A stretch of 64,000 nucleotides of DNA from Thauera sedimentorum. GTDB lineage: Bacteria; Pseudomonadota; Gammaproteobacteria; Burkholderiales; Rhodocyclaceae. The stretch spans positions 2,046,001-2,110,000 of the forward strand of contig NZ_JACTAH010000001.1 in NCBI RefSeq assembly GCF_014489115.1, written 5' to 3'. Under the pieces are notes generated by a model. The model was not told the origin of the DNA and made no database searches. It was given only the letters and a program-made list of their open reading frames with translations. Positions 57,877 to 64,000 of the stretch are shown in pieces. The position numbers and the translations under genes were made by a program. Numbering within the stretch: the stretch's first letter is position 1; every line of letters begins with the position of its first letter.

Positions 57877-57901
57877 ATGTTGGAAAATGCGCATTCCACA
57901 T
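57877..57901. promoter_or_regulatory. Operator-like imperfect palindrome upstream of fadD
   Basis: ATGTTGGAA and TTCCACAT half-sites flank a central ATGCGCAT palindrome. It lies 15 nt upstream of the TTG start, just ahead of the Shine-Dalgarno sequence, where a repressor of fatty acid genes could bind. The rest of the 205-nt fadD-CBS gap shows no clear promoter or terminator. Confidence 0.45.
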
Positions 57902-58068
57902 GCAACTACGTGGTTACTGCACCGCCCTCCCGAGGCGTAACGGGCGCCACCGAGGGCACCACGTCTTCCAACCGACTACTGTCCGTAAGAGGCCCGGACT
58001 TTTCTATTTGTTCTCACAGCTACGATGCGCGCCCCCCTGCGGCACCCATCGCCCGTGTAGTTCTCCGC

Positions 58069-58527
58069 TCAGCCTTGCTCGCCGCTCTCGGCGGGCCAGT
58101 TGCGGATGTAGTTCTTCAGCATGCGGTTCTCGAAGCTTTGTTCCTCGAGCACCGCCTTGGCCACGTCATGGAAGGACACCACACCCAGCAGGGTGTTGCC
58201 ATCCATCACCGGCAGGTAGCGCTGGTGGCGATCCACCATCAAGCGCCGCAGTTCGTCCATTTCCATGTTCGGCGAGGCGGAGAGTGGATCACGCAGCATC
58301 GCCTGCTCGATCGCCATCTCCTGCCACTTCGCACCGCCTGCATGCACCGCGCCGAGCACTTCGCGGAAGGTGAGCATGCCCGCCATGCGCCCCTGGTCGA
58401 ATACCACGAGCGAGCCCACGTCCTGTTCGGTCATGATGGCGACAGCCTCCGCCAGGCTCCGGTTCGGTGCGATCGTATAAAGCACCTTGCCCTTGATGGC
58501 GAGAATTTCGCTGACGAGCATACCCAT
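58069..58527 (-). CDS. Two-CBS-domain protein
   Basis: A 152-residue cytoplasmic protein consisting of a CBS pair: first domain about 5-60 (TIAPNRSLAEAVAIMTEQDVGSLVVFDQGRMAGMLTFREVL) and second about 75-135 (DPLSASPNMEMDELRRLMVDRHQRYLPVMDGNTLLGVVSFHDVAKAV). CBS pairs bind adenosine nucleotides. Stand-alone proteins of this type are common in proteobacteria; partner unknown. It lies alone between fadD and fdxA on the same strand. Confidence 0.9.
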   Translation of the reverse strand: MGMLVSEILAIKGKVLYTIAPNRSLAEAVAIMTEQDVGSLVVFDQGRMAGMLTFREVLGAVHAGGAKWQEMAIEQAMLRDPLSASPNMEMDELRRLMVDRHQRYLPVMDGNTLLGVVSFHDVAKAVLEEQSFENRMLKNYIRNWPAESGEQG

Positions 58528-58616
58528 TAACTTCTAGCTCCGGTAGTGACGGTGTCGTGCGCCATGTTAGTGCATTGCCGACGGGACGGAAAGTATGCGC
58601 CCCACCCGCGCGACCG

Positions 58617-58940
58617 CTAGCGTTTCAATTGATCGAGCTTGTCCTTGACTTGCGCCCACTCATCCGCATCGGGCAAAGGATCCTTGCGCTCGACGATCGC
58701 CCGCCATTTCTTGGACAACTCGGCATTGAGCTCGATGAAATGCTCCTGCCCGGCCGGCACGTCGTCCTCGGCATAGATCGCCTCGACCGGACACTCGGCC
58801 ACACACAGCGTACAGTCGATGCATTCATCGGGATCGATCACCAGGAAGTTCTCGCCTTCCCGGAAACAATCCACCGGACACACGTCCACGCAATCCGTAT
58901 ATTTGCAGCGAATACAGGATTCGGTTACGACATAGGTCAT
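58617..58940 (-). CDS. fdxA: Ferredoxin FdxA (7Fe, [3Fe-4S][4Fe-4S])
   Basis: A 107-residue electron carrier. Cys9, Cys17, Cys21, Cys40, Cys43, Cys46 and Cys50, with Cys12 and Cys25 also present, follow the Azotobacter-type 7Fe pattern (CxxxxxxxCxxxCP then CxxCxxCxxxCP). A helical C-terminal tail ([26 protein letters not shown]) is family typical. A TATAGT box (59003-58998, minus) may be its -10. Confidence 0.95.
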   Translation of the reverse strand: MTYVVTESCIRCKYTDCVDVCPVDCFREGENFLVIDPDECIDCTLCVAECPVEAIYAEDDVPAGQEHFIELNAELSKKWRAIVERKDPLPDADEWAQVKDKLDQLKR

Positions 58941-59067
58941 TTTTTCTCTCTCCGTCAGTCCGGCCCCGTGGAAACGATGCCCATGGGACGGCGCTCCACT
59001 ATAGTTCAGCGCGACGCATTTTTGCCACGCTCAGGCCCACGCCGGCTTCGCCGTTCCCCATATTTTC

Positions 59068-59096
59068 TTGACGCCGGCCCCGGGTTCGCATAAGTT
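59068..59096 (+). promoter_or_regulatory. Candidate trxA promoter
   Basis: TTGACG matches the -35 consensus at 5 of 6; a 17-nt spacer leads to TAAGTT, a weak -10, while CATAAG at 15 nt is an alternative. It lies about 110 nt upstream of trxA. The remainder of the 264-nt fdxA-trxA divergent gap shows nothing else clear. Confidence 0.35.
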
Positions 59097-59204
59097 TCGC
59101 AAAACTTCCCGCGAGGCCACACTCCTGGCCCTGCCCCATCGGGCCGCCTCAGGCCCCGATTCCCCCGATCCGTTCCAGAACAGCCATCCCTGATGTGAGG
59201 AATC

Positions 59205-59531
59205 ATGAGCGAGCATATCCATTACGTGACCGACGGCAATTTCGAGTCCGAGGTGCTGCAGTCGCAAACGCCGGTCCTGGTGGACTACTGGGCCGAATGG
59301 TGCGGTCCGTGCAAGATGATCGCCCCCATCCTTGACGACGTCGCCAAAGAGTATGCCGGCAAGCTCAAGGTCGCCAAGCTGAACATCGACGAGAACCAGG
59401 ACACCCCCGCCAAATTCGGCATCCGCGGAATCCCGACCCTGATGCTGTTCAAGGGCGGCAACGTGGAAGCCACCAAGGTTGGCGCTCTTTCCAAATCGCA
59501 ACTGACGGCCTTCATTGACAGCAATCTCTGA
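59205..59531 (+). CDS. trxA: Thioredoxin
   Basis: Cytoplasmic disulfide reductase of 108 residues with the active site [10 protein letters not shown] (Cys33, Cys36), the conserved cis-Pro in [11 protein letters not shown], and the Asp in [16 protein letters not shown] precedes the ATG. It is followed by rho, the same order as E. coli trxA-rho, with 142 nt of structured sequence between. Confidence 0.98.
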   Translation: MSEHIHYVTDGNFESEVLQSQTPVLVDYWAEWCGPCKMIAPILDDVAKEYAGKLKVAKLNIDENQDTPAKFGIRGIPTLMLFKGGNVEATKVGALSKSQLTAFIDSNL

Positions 59532-59540
59532 CCCCACCGC

Positions 59541-59558
59541 GCCGGAGATCGCTCCGGC
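59541..59558 (+). other. Hairpin just after trxA
   Basis: A 7-bp stem, GCCGGAG and CTCCGGC with loop ATCG, 9 nt after the trxA stop. No U-tract. Part of a structured trxA-rho interval. Confidence 0.5.
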
Positions 59559-59565
59559 CGCATCC

Positions 59566-59608
59566 CGCGGCGCCGCCCGGCCTCCCCGCCGCAGCAGCCG
59601 GCGCCGCG
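59566..59608 (+). other. Inverted repeat in the rho leader region
   Basis: A perfect 10-bp inverted repeat, CGCGGCGCCG and CGGCGCCGCG, separated by 23 nt, 65 nt before the rho ATG. With the preceding hairpin it suggests a folded RNA leader, a place where rho autoregulation could act. Confidence 0.5.
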
Positions 59609-59673
59609 AAGAAACCGCCTCTCCGGCGACCGAGCCAGATTCCTCCACCGAAGCACCATCCATACCCGCCGCC

Positions 59674-60936
59674 ATGCATCTATCGGAGCTAAAGGCCCTC
59701 CACGTCAGCGAACTGCTGGAGATGGCCGTCGCCAATGAAATCGACGGCGCCAACCGACTGCGCAAGCAGGAGTTGGTATTCGCCCTGTTGAAGAACCGGG
59801 CCAAGAAGGGCGAACCGATCTACGGCGATGGCGCGCTAGAAGTGCTGCCGGACGGCTTCGGCTTCCTGCGCTCGCCCGAGGCCTCCTACCTGGCGGGCAC
59901 GGACGACATCTACGTTTCGCCCTCGCAGATCCGCCGCTTCAACCTGCACACCGGCGACACCATCGAGGGAGAGATCCGCACCCCGAAGGACGGCGAACGC
60001 TACTTCGCGCTGGTCAAGCTGGACAAGATCAACGGCCGCCCGCCGGAAGAGTGCAAGCACAAGATCCTCTTCGAGAACCTCACGCCGCTGCACCCGCAGG
60101 AGTGCCTGAAGCTCGAGCGCGACATGCGCGGCGAGGAGAACACCACCAGCCGCATCATCGACATGATCGCGCCGATCGGCAAAGGCCAGCGCGGCCTGCT
60201 GGTGGCCCCGCCGAAGAGCGGCAAGACAGTGATGCTGCAGCACATCGCGCACGCGATCACCGCCAATCATCCGGACGTCACGCTGATCGTGCTGCTGATC
60301 GACGAGCGCCCGGAGGAAGTCACCGAGATGCAGCGCTCGGTCAAGGGCGAGGTCGTGGCCTCGACCTTCGACGAACCGGCCACCCGCCACGTGCAGGTCG
60401 CCGAGATGGTGATCGAGAAGGCCAAACGCCTGGTCGAGCACAAGCGCGACGTGGTCATCCTGCTCGACTCGCTGACCCGCCTGGCACGCGCCTACAACAC
60501 CGTACAGCCGGCCTCGGGCAAGGTGCTCACCGGCGGCGTGGATGCCAACGCCCTGCAGAAGCCCAAGCGCTTCTTCGGCGCCGCGCGCAACATCGAAGAA
60601 GGCGGCTCGCTGACCATCATCGCCACCACGCTGATCGACACCGGCAGCCGCATGGACGACGTGATCTACGAGGAATTCAAGGGCACCGGCAACATGGAGC
60701 TGCACCTTGATCGTCGCATGGCCGAGAAGCGCGTCTATCCGGCCATCAACGTCAACCGCTCCGGCACACGTCGCGAAGAGCTGCTGCTGAAGGCCGACGT
60801 GCTGCAGAAGGTGTGGATCCTGAGGAAGCTCCTGTACGGCATGGACGACATCGACGCGATGGAATTCCTGCTCGACAAGGTCAAGGCCACCAAGAGCAAC
60901 GCGGAGTTCTTCGACGCGATGCGCTCCGGCCGCTGA
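59674..60936 (+). CDS. rho: Transcription termination factor Rho
   Basis: Hexameric RNA-dependent ATPase and helicase. From the ATG at 59674 it has 420 residues: the N-terminal helical/RNA-binding part ([18 protein letters not shown], then [30 protein letters not shown]), Walker [13 protein letters not shown], Walker [18 protein letters not shown] and the R-loop/Q-loop region. The frame is open upstream to a TTG at 59515 inside trxA, which would add a 53-residue Arg/Ser/Pro-rich extension; neither start has a clear Shine-Dalgarno. Family length favours 59674. Confidence 0.96.
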   Translation: MHLSELKALHVSELLEMAVANEIDGANRLRKQELVFALLKNRAKKGEPIYGDGALEVLPDGFGFLRSPEASYLAGTDDIYVSPSQIRRFNLHTGDTIEGEIRTPKDGERYFALVKLDKINGRPPEECKHKILFENLTPLHPQECLKLERDMRGEENTTSRIIDMIAPIGKGQRGLLVAPPKSGKTVMLQHIAHAITANHPDVTLIVLLIDERPEEVTEMQRSVKGEVVASTFDEPATRHVQVAEMVIEKAKRLVEHKRDVVILLDSLTRLARAYNTVQPASGKVLTGGVDANALQKPKRFFGAARNIEEGGSLTIIATTLIDTGSRMDDVIYEEFKGTGNMELHLDRRMAEKRVYPAINVNRSGTRREELLLKADVLQKVWILRKLLYGMDDIDAMEFLLDKVKATKSNAEFFDAMRSGR

Positions 60937-60956
60937 AGCCCCTTCCGGGCTTCAAT

Positions 60957-60984
60957 AAGAAAGCCACCCTAGGGTGGCTTTCTT
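60957..60984. terminator. Bidirectional terminator between rho and hbd
   Basis: A 28-nt perfect palindrome with 14-bp arms (AAGAAAGCCACCCT with its complement). It ends in TTTCTTGCTTTC on the plus strand and has CTTATTG on the minus strand, so it can serve both convergent genes. Confidence 0.85.
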
Positions 60985-61007
60985 GCTTTCAGGGCTGCGT
61001 GCCGCAC

Positions 61008-61862
61008 TTACTTCGCGTAGTCGAAGAAGCCCTTGCCGGTCTTGCGGCCCAGATAGCCGGCTTCAACCATCTCCACCAGCAGCGGTGCCGGACGGTACTT
61101 CGGGTCCTTGAAGCCCTCGAACAGCACCTGCATCACCGCGAGCTCCACATCCAGACCGATCATGTCGCACAGCGCCAGCGGACCGATCGGGTGGTTGCAG
61201 CCCAGCTTCATCGCCTCGTCGATCTCGGCAGCACTCGCCAGGCCCTCGCCAAGCGCGAAGATCGCCTCGTTGATCATCGGGCAGAGCATGCGGTTGACCA
61301 CGAAACCCGGGCTGTTGCGGACCTGCACAGGCGTCTTGCCGACCGCCTTCGACACCGTCTCGACCGCGGCATAGGTTTCGTCGGAGGTCTGCAGGCCACG
61401 GATCAGTTCGACCAGCGCCATCATCGGCACGGGGTTGAAGAAGTGCATGCCGATCACGCGGTCGGCCCGGCCGGTCGCCGCCGCCAGCTTGGTGATCGAG
61501 ATCGACGAGGTGTTGCTGGCGATGATCGCCTCGGGTTTTGCCGCCGCGTCGAGTTGCGCAAAGATCTTCAGCTTGAGCTCGAGGTTCTCGGTGGCCGCCT
61601 CGATGACCAGGTCGCAATCGGCCACGGCCGCCAGGTCCGCGGAGGTGGAAACCCGCGCCAGCGCCGCATCCTTCTCGGCGGCAGTCATCTTCTCTTTCTT
61701 GATCAGGCGGTCGAGGCTCGCCCCGATGGTGGCCAGGCCGCGCTGCAGGGCGGCATCGGACACATCCGTCATCACCACCTCGAAGCCGGAGACTGCAAAC
61801 GCCTGCGTGATGCCGTTACCCATGGTGCCGGCGCCGACCACGCCGATCTTCTTGATCGTCAT
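61008..61862 (-). CDS. 3-hydroxybutyryl-CoA dehydrogenase
   Basis: NAD(P)-dependent oxidation of 3-hydroxyacyl-CoA in short-chain fatty acid, PHB or aromatic degradation pathways. The 284-residue protein (Hbd/PaaH type) has the Rossmann motif [12 protein letters not shown], the catalytic His in [14 protein letters not shown] with the preceding [10 protein letters not shown], and the C-terminal domain with [15 protein letters not shown]. The ATG at 61862 has GGGAG 9 nt upstream; the frame is open to 62015 without support. A perfect palindrome 51 nt upstream suggests repressor control. hbd, paaH or fadB2 are all possible names. Confidence 0.93.
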   Translation of the reverse strand: MTIKKIGVVGAGTMGNGITQAFAVSGFEVVMTDVSDAALQRGLATIGASLDRLIKKEKMTAAEKDAALARVSTSADLAAVADCDLVIEAATENLELKLKIFAQLDAAAKPEAIIASNTSSISITKLAAATGRADRVIGMHFFNPVPMMALVELIRGLQTSDETYAAVETVSKAVGKTPVQVRNSPGFVVNRMLCPMINEAIFALGEGLASAAEIDEAMKLGCNHPIGPLALCDMIGLDVELAVMQVLFEGFKDPKYRPAPLLVEMVEAGYLGRKTGKGFFDYAK

Positions 61863-61912
61863 CTTGAATCTCGCTCCCTTGTTCGATTGAAGAACGCCAC
61901 GAACGGAGAGCA

Positions 61913-61940
61913 CGTCTCCATACCGTTGCGTATGGAGACG
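61913..61940. promoter_or_regulatory. Perfect operator-like palindrome upstream of the hydroxyacyl-CoA dehydrogenase
   Basis: Two perfect 11-bp arms, CGTCTCCATAC and GTATGGAGACG, with a 6-nt spacer. It lies 51 nt upstream of the start codon and right after a TACATT -10-like box on the minus strand, a position typical of a TetR/GntR-type operator. It could also fold in the leader RNA. Confidence 0.6.
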
Positions 61941-62036
61941 AATGTAGCGCAATCGTCCGTCCGGCGCCAGTCCGCCAGCACAGTTCGGAAAGCTCACTCG
62001 GCTCAGGGGAAACACCTCTCGGCCAGCGTATGGACG

Positions 62037-62070
62037 AAAAAAAAAACGGGAGCCGATATCGGCTCCCGTT
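62037..62070 (-). terminator. Terminator of the tRNA operon
   Basis: A perfect palindromic stem (ACGGGAGCCGAT with its complement) read on the minus strand is followed by a run of ten T. It lies 8 nt after the last tRNA-Asp and is the strongest intrinsic terminator in the window. Confidence 0.92.
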
Positions 62071-62077
62071 TCTTTGG

Positions 62078-62154
62078 TGGCGGAGTGGACGGGACTCGAA
62101 CCCGCGACCCCCGGCGTGACAGGCCGGTATTCTAACCGACTGAACTACCACTCC
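62078..62154 (-). tRNA. tRNA-Asp (GTC), copy 1
   Basis: A 77-nt tRNA with CCA encoded. Acceptor GGAGTGG pairs with CCACTCC; the anticodon loop CTGTCAC gives GTC (62120-62118); the T-arm has GGTTCGAGTCCC. Last gene of the downstream cassette. Confidence 0.97.
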
Positions 62155-62218
62155 GCGCTGACCTGCTCCGGCATCGCTGCCGGTTTGCTCACCTGCTTAT
62201 CGCAGGTTCGCCATGTTC

Positions 62219-62294
62219 TGGCGTCCCCACGGGGATTCGAACCCCGGTTATCGCCGTGAAAGGGCGGTGTCCTAGGCCTCTAGACGATGGGGAC
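62219..62294 (-). tRNA. tRNA-Glu (TTC), copy 1
   Basis: A 76-nt tRNA starting GTCCCCATCG with CCA encoded; anticodon loop CTTTCAC gives TTC (62260-62258). The T-arm is GGGGTTCGAATCCCC. It begins only 3 nt after the tRNA-Ala CCA. Confidence 0.97.
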
Positions 62295-62297
62295 CTG

Positions 62298-62373
<76 letters not shown>

Positions 62374-62386
62374 AACAGAGTCGAAG

Positions 62387-62415
62387 ATTATAGCAAGCGG
62401 TAAAGGCCACCGCAA
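62387..62415 (-). promoter_or_regulatory. Promoter of the downstream tRNA cassette
   Basis: TTGCGG, 17-nt spacer, TATAAT on the minus strand, immediately upstream of tRNA-Ala copy 1. Confidence 0.78.
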
Positions 62416-62445
62416 GCTTTTTCCGAAACGTTTTTTGCTCCGGAA

Positions 62446-62469
62446 CCACGAATCATGCGGACTTCGTGG
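62446..62469 (-). terminator. Hairpin between the two tRNA cassettes
   Basis: A 7-bp stem, CCACGAA and TTCGTGG with a 10-nt loop, 10 nt after tRNA-Asp copy 2. No U-tract follows directly; it may mark the 3' end or a processing site of the upstream cassette. Confidence 0.4.
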
Positions 62470-62478
62470 GTACTACTG

Positions 62479-62555
62479 TGGCGGAGTGGACGGGACTCGA
62501 ACCCGCGACCCCCGGCGTGACAGGCCGGTATTCTAACCGACTGAACTACCACTCC
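62479..62555 (-). tRNA. tRNA-Asp (GTC), copy 2
   Basis: Identical in sequence, as far as I can read, to the copy 401 nt downstream (62078-62154), including encoded CCA. Confidence 0.97.
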
Positions 62556-62619
62556 GCGCTGACCTGCTCCGGCATCGCTGCCGGTTTGCTCACCTGCTCA
62601 TCGCAGGTTCGCCATGTTC

Positions 62620-62695
62620 TGGCGTCCCCACGGGGATTCGAACCCCGGTTATCGCCGTGAAAGGGCGGTGTCCTAGGCCTCTAGACGATGGGGAC
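62620..62695 (-). tRNA. tRNA-Glu (TTC), copy 2
   Basis: Identical by reading to the copy at 62219-62294. Separated from tRNA-Ala copy 2 by 12 nt instead of 3. Confidence 0.97.
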
Positions 62696-62707
62696 CTGAC
62701 TTTCGGT

Positions 62708-62783
<76 letters not shown>

Positions 62784-62801
62784 GACCGCGAAAGAGCGCG
62801 C

Positions 62802-62830
62802 ATTATATGAACACCCCTCGGGGCTGTAAA
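62802..62830 (-). promoter_or_regulatory. Promoter of the upstream tRNA cassette
   Basis: TTTACA, 17-nt spacer, TATAAT on the minus strand, followed by a GCGCGC discriminator. The GC-rich discriminator is typical of stringently controlled stable-RNA promoters. Confidence 0.85.
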
Positions 62831-62894
62831 GCGTCTTTTCGTACTTTTTTCGTCGAACCGCAGAATTCCGGCAGACAGCCTGTTCGCGGTGCTT

Positions 62895-64000
62895 TCAGAG
62901 AATCTTGCCCGGGTTCATCAAACCCCGCGGATCGACCGCGGCCTTGATGCTGCGCATCAGGTCGAGTTCCACCCCGGACTTGTAGCGTTGCAGTTCTCCG
63001 CGCTTCAACTGACCGATGCCATGCTCGGCCGAGATCGAACCTCCTGCCGCATCGACCAGGTCGTGCACGATGCGATTGACCTCGCTCGTGCGGGCGATGA
63101 ACGCATCGTTGTCCTCTGCGGCCGGACGCGACAGGTTGTAGTGAAGGTTACCGTCGCCCAGGTGCCCGAAGGCAACGATCCGCACGCCGGGCCAGGCTGC
63201 CCGCAGCGCCCTGCCTGCTTCGGCGAGGAAGCCTGGAATGCGGCTGACGGGCACCGAAATGTCGTGCTTGATGCTGAAGCCCTCGATCTTCTGCGCCTCG
63301 GAAATGTTCTCGCGCAGCGCCCAGAGTTCCGCTCGCTGCGCGAGGCTGCCCGCGAGCGTGGCGTCGAGCAGCAGACCCGACTCCAGCGCCGATTCGAGGA
63401 AGGAGGTGAGCAGGCTGTCGAGTCCCGCATCGGCATGCGGATCGCTCAACTCCACCAGCACCGACCATTCCGGCGCCGCCGGGAGCGGCAGGCGCGCATT
63501 CGGAATGTGCTGCAGGACGAGTTCCAGCGCACTCCTGCCCACCAGCTCGAAGGCGCTGAGGCGCTCTCCTGCGCAGGCGCGCAGGCGTCCGAGCAGTTCG
63601 ACGGCGGCCTGCGGGTCGCGCACGGCCAGCCAGGCCACGCTGCGGCTGCGCGGCTGCGGATAGAGCTTGAGGACCGCCGCGGTGATGATGCCAAGGGTCC
63701 CTTCCGCGCCGATGAACAGCTGCTTGAGATCGTAGCCGGTATTGTCCTTGCGCAAGCCGCGCAGACCGTCCCAGACGCGTCCATCGGGCAGGACCACCTC
63801 CAGCCCCAGGGTGAGTTCGCGCATGTTGCCGTAGCGCAGCACATGCACGCCACCTGCGTTGGTGGACAGGTTGCCGCCGATCTCGCAGCTGCCTTCGGCC
63901 GCCAGCGACAAGGGGAACAGGCGGCCGATGCCTTCCGCCGCCTGCTGCACGGCCGCGAGCGTGCATCCGGCTTCGGCAACGAGCGTGTTGTTGTCGGCAT
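62895..64000 (-). CDS. FAD-binding oxidase/dehydrogenase, GlcD/D-lactate dehydrogenase type (cut by window edge)
   Basis: The N-terminal part lies beyond the right edge; 368 codons are visible. The FAD-binding PCMH domain includes SLAAEGSCEIGGNLSTNAGGVHVLRYGN and GAEGTLGIITAAVLKLYPQPRS; the FAD-linked oxidase C-terminal domain follows, with the metal/substrate segment FGHLGDGNLHYNLSRP and the terminal SAEHGIGQLKRGELQRYKSGVELDLMRSIKAAVDPRGLMNPGKIL pattern. It belongs to the 2-hydroxy-acid group (D-lactate, glycolate or D-2-hydroxyglutarate); the substrate cannot be decided by reading. An internal GTG at 63950 is not the true start, as the frame stays open and conserved to the edge. Confidence 0.92.
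   Translation of the reverse strand, partial: ADNNTLVAEAGCTLAAVQQAAEGIGRLFPLSLAAEGSCEIGGNLSTNAGGVHVLRYGNMRELTLGLEVVLPDGRVWDGLRGLRKDNTGYDLKQLFIGAEGTLGIITAAVLKLYPQPRSRSVAWLAVRDPQAAVELLGRLRACAGERLSAFELVGRSALELVLQHIPNARLPLPAAPEWSVLVELSDPHADAGLDSLLTSFLESALESGLLLDATLAGSLAQRAELWALRENISEAQKIEGFSIKHDISVPVSRIPGFLAEAGRALRAAWPGVRIVAFGHLGDGNLHYNLSRPAAEDNDAFIARTSEVNRIVHDLVDAAGGSISAEHGIGQLKRGELQRYKSGVELDLMRSIKAAVDPRGLMNPGKIL

Noticed and set aside
57863..58068. A small gene between fadD and the CBS protein
   Set aside because: Short frames here lack ribosome-binding sites and recognisable sequence; I treat the gap as regulatory.

Overview
This window looks like a piece of the chromosome of a GC-rich betaproteobacterium, most likely Rhodocyclales (the Thauera/Azoarcus/Zoogloea neighbourhood). 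The basis is the gene order, not a database search. The run leuC-leuD-leuB-asd-fimV-(CbiQ-like)-truA-trpF-trpB-trpA-accD-folC-SPOR-cvpA-purF-metZ is a typical betaproteobacterial arrangement, and rlmE-ftsH-folP, carAB-greA, grpE-dnaK-dnaJ and trxA-rho also fit. Almost every base belongs to a core housekeeping gene. I see no prophage, integrase, insertion sequence, CRISPR array, toxin-antitoxin pair or secretion cluster. Codon use and GC look even along the window.

Layout. 1-9.1 kb: folP (cut by the left edge), ftsH and rlmE on the minus strand, yhbY divergent, then a DUF4149-type membrane protein, greA, carB and carA on the minus strand. 9.1-16.1 kb: a large soluble hybrid histidine kinase behind dapB, bamE divergent from fur, then recN and nadK. 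16.2-25.4 kb: hrcA-hemH-small membrane protein, a predicted calcium-binding orphan protein, a Ser/Thr kinase with a cyclic-nucleotide-binding-like domain, and the heat-shock set grpE-dnaK-dnaJ with two sigma-32-type promoters. 25.6-32.7 kb: an orphan periplasmic binding protein, cysS, a periplasmic cluster (TPR protein, L,D-transpeptidase, cyclophilin), cytoplasmic cyclophilin and lpxH. 32.7-50.6 kb: the long minus-strand amino-acid, purine, fatty-acid and folate cluster. 50.7-58.5 kb: an M48 protease, an MFS transporter, aroC, ilvBN with an attenuator, fadD and a CBS protein. 58.6-64 kb: fdxA, trxA-rho, a 3-hydroxyacyl-CoA dehydrogenase, a tandemly duplicated Ala-Glu-Asp tRNA cassette, and an FAD-linked oxidase cut by the right edge.

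The most interesting content is regulatory. The ilvBN operon has a valine-rich leader peptide followed by a strong terminator, which is textbook-style attenuation. Strong terminator-like hairpins also lie inside the presumed 5' leaders of cysS and carA, and structured leaders precede yhbY and rho. Two operator-like inverted repeats sit upstream of the fatty-acid genes fadD and hbd. The tRNA cassette exists in two near-identical copies, each with its own consensus promoter. Among proteins, the least explained are the kinase/cNMP-binding fusion, the calcium-loop protein at 18.8-19.9 kb, and the adjacent TPR and L,D-transpeptidase proteins that share a C-terminal domain. I did not find a convincing wholly new multi-gene system. 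All functional names rest on motif and family recognition by reading, without alignment.
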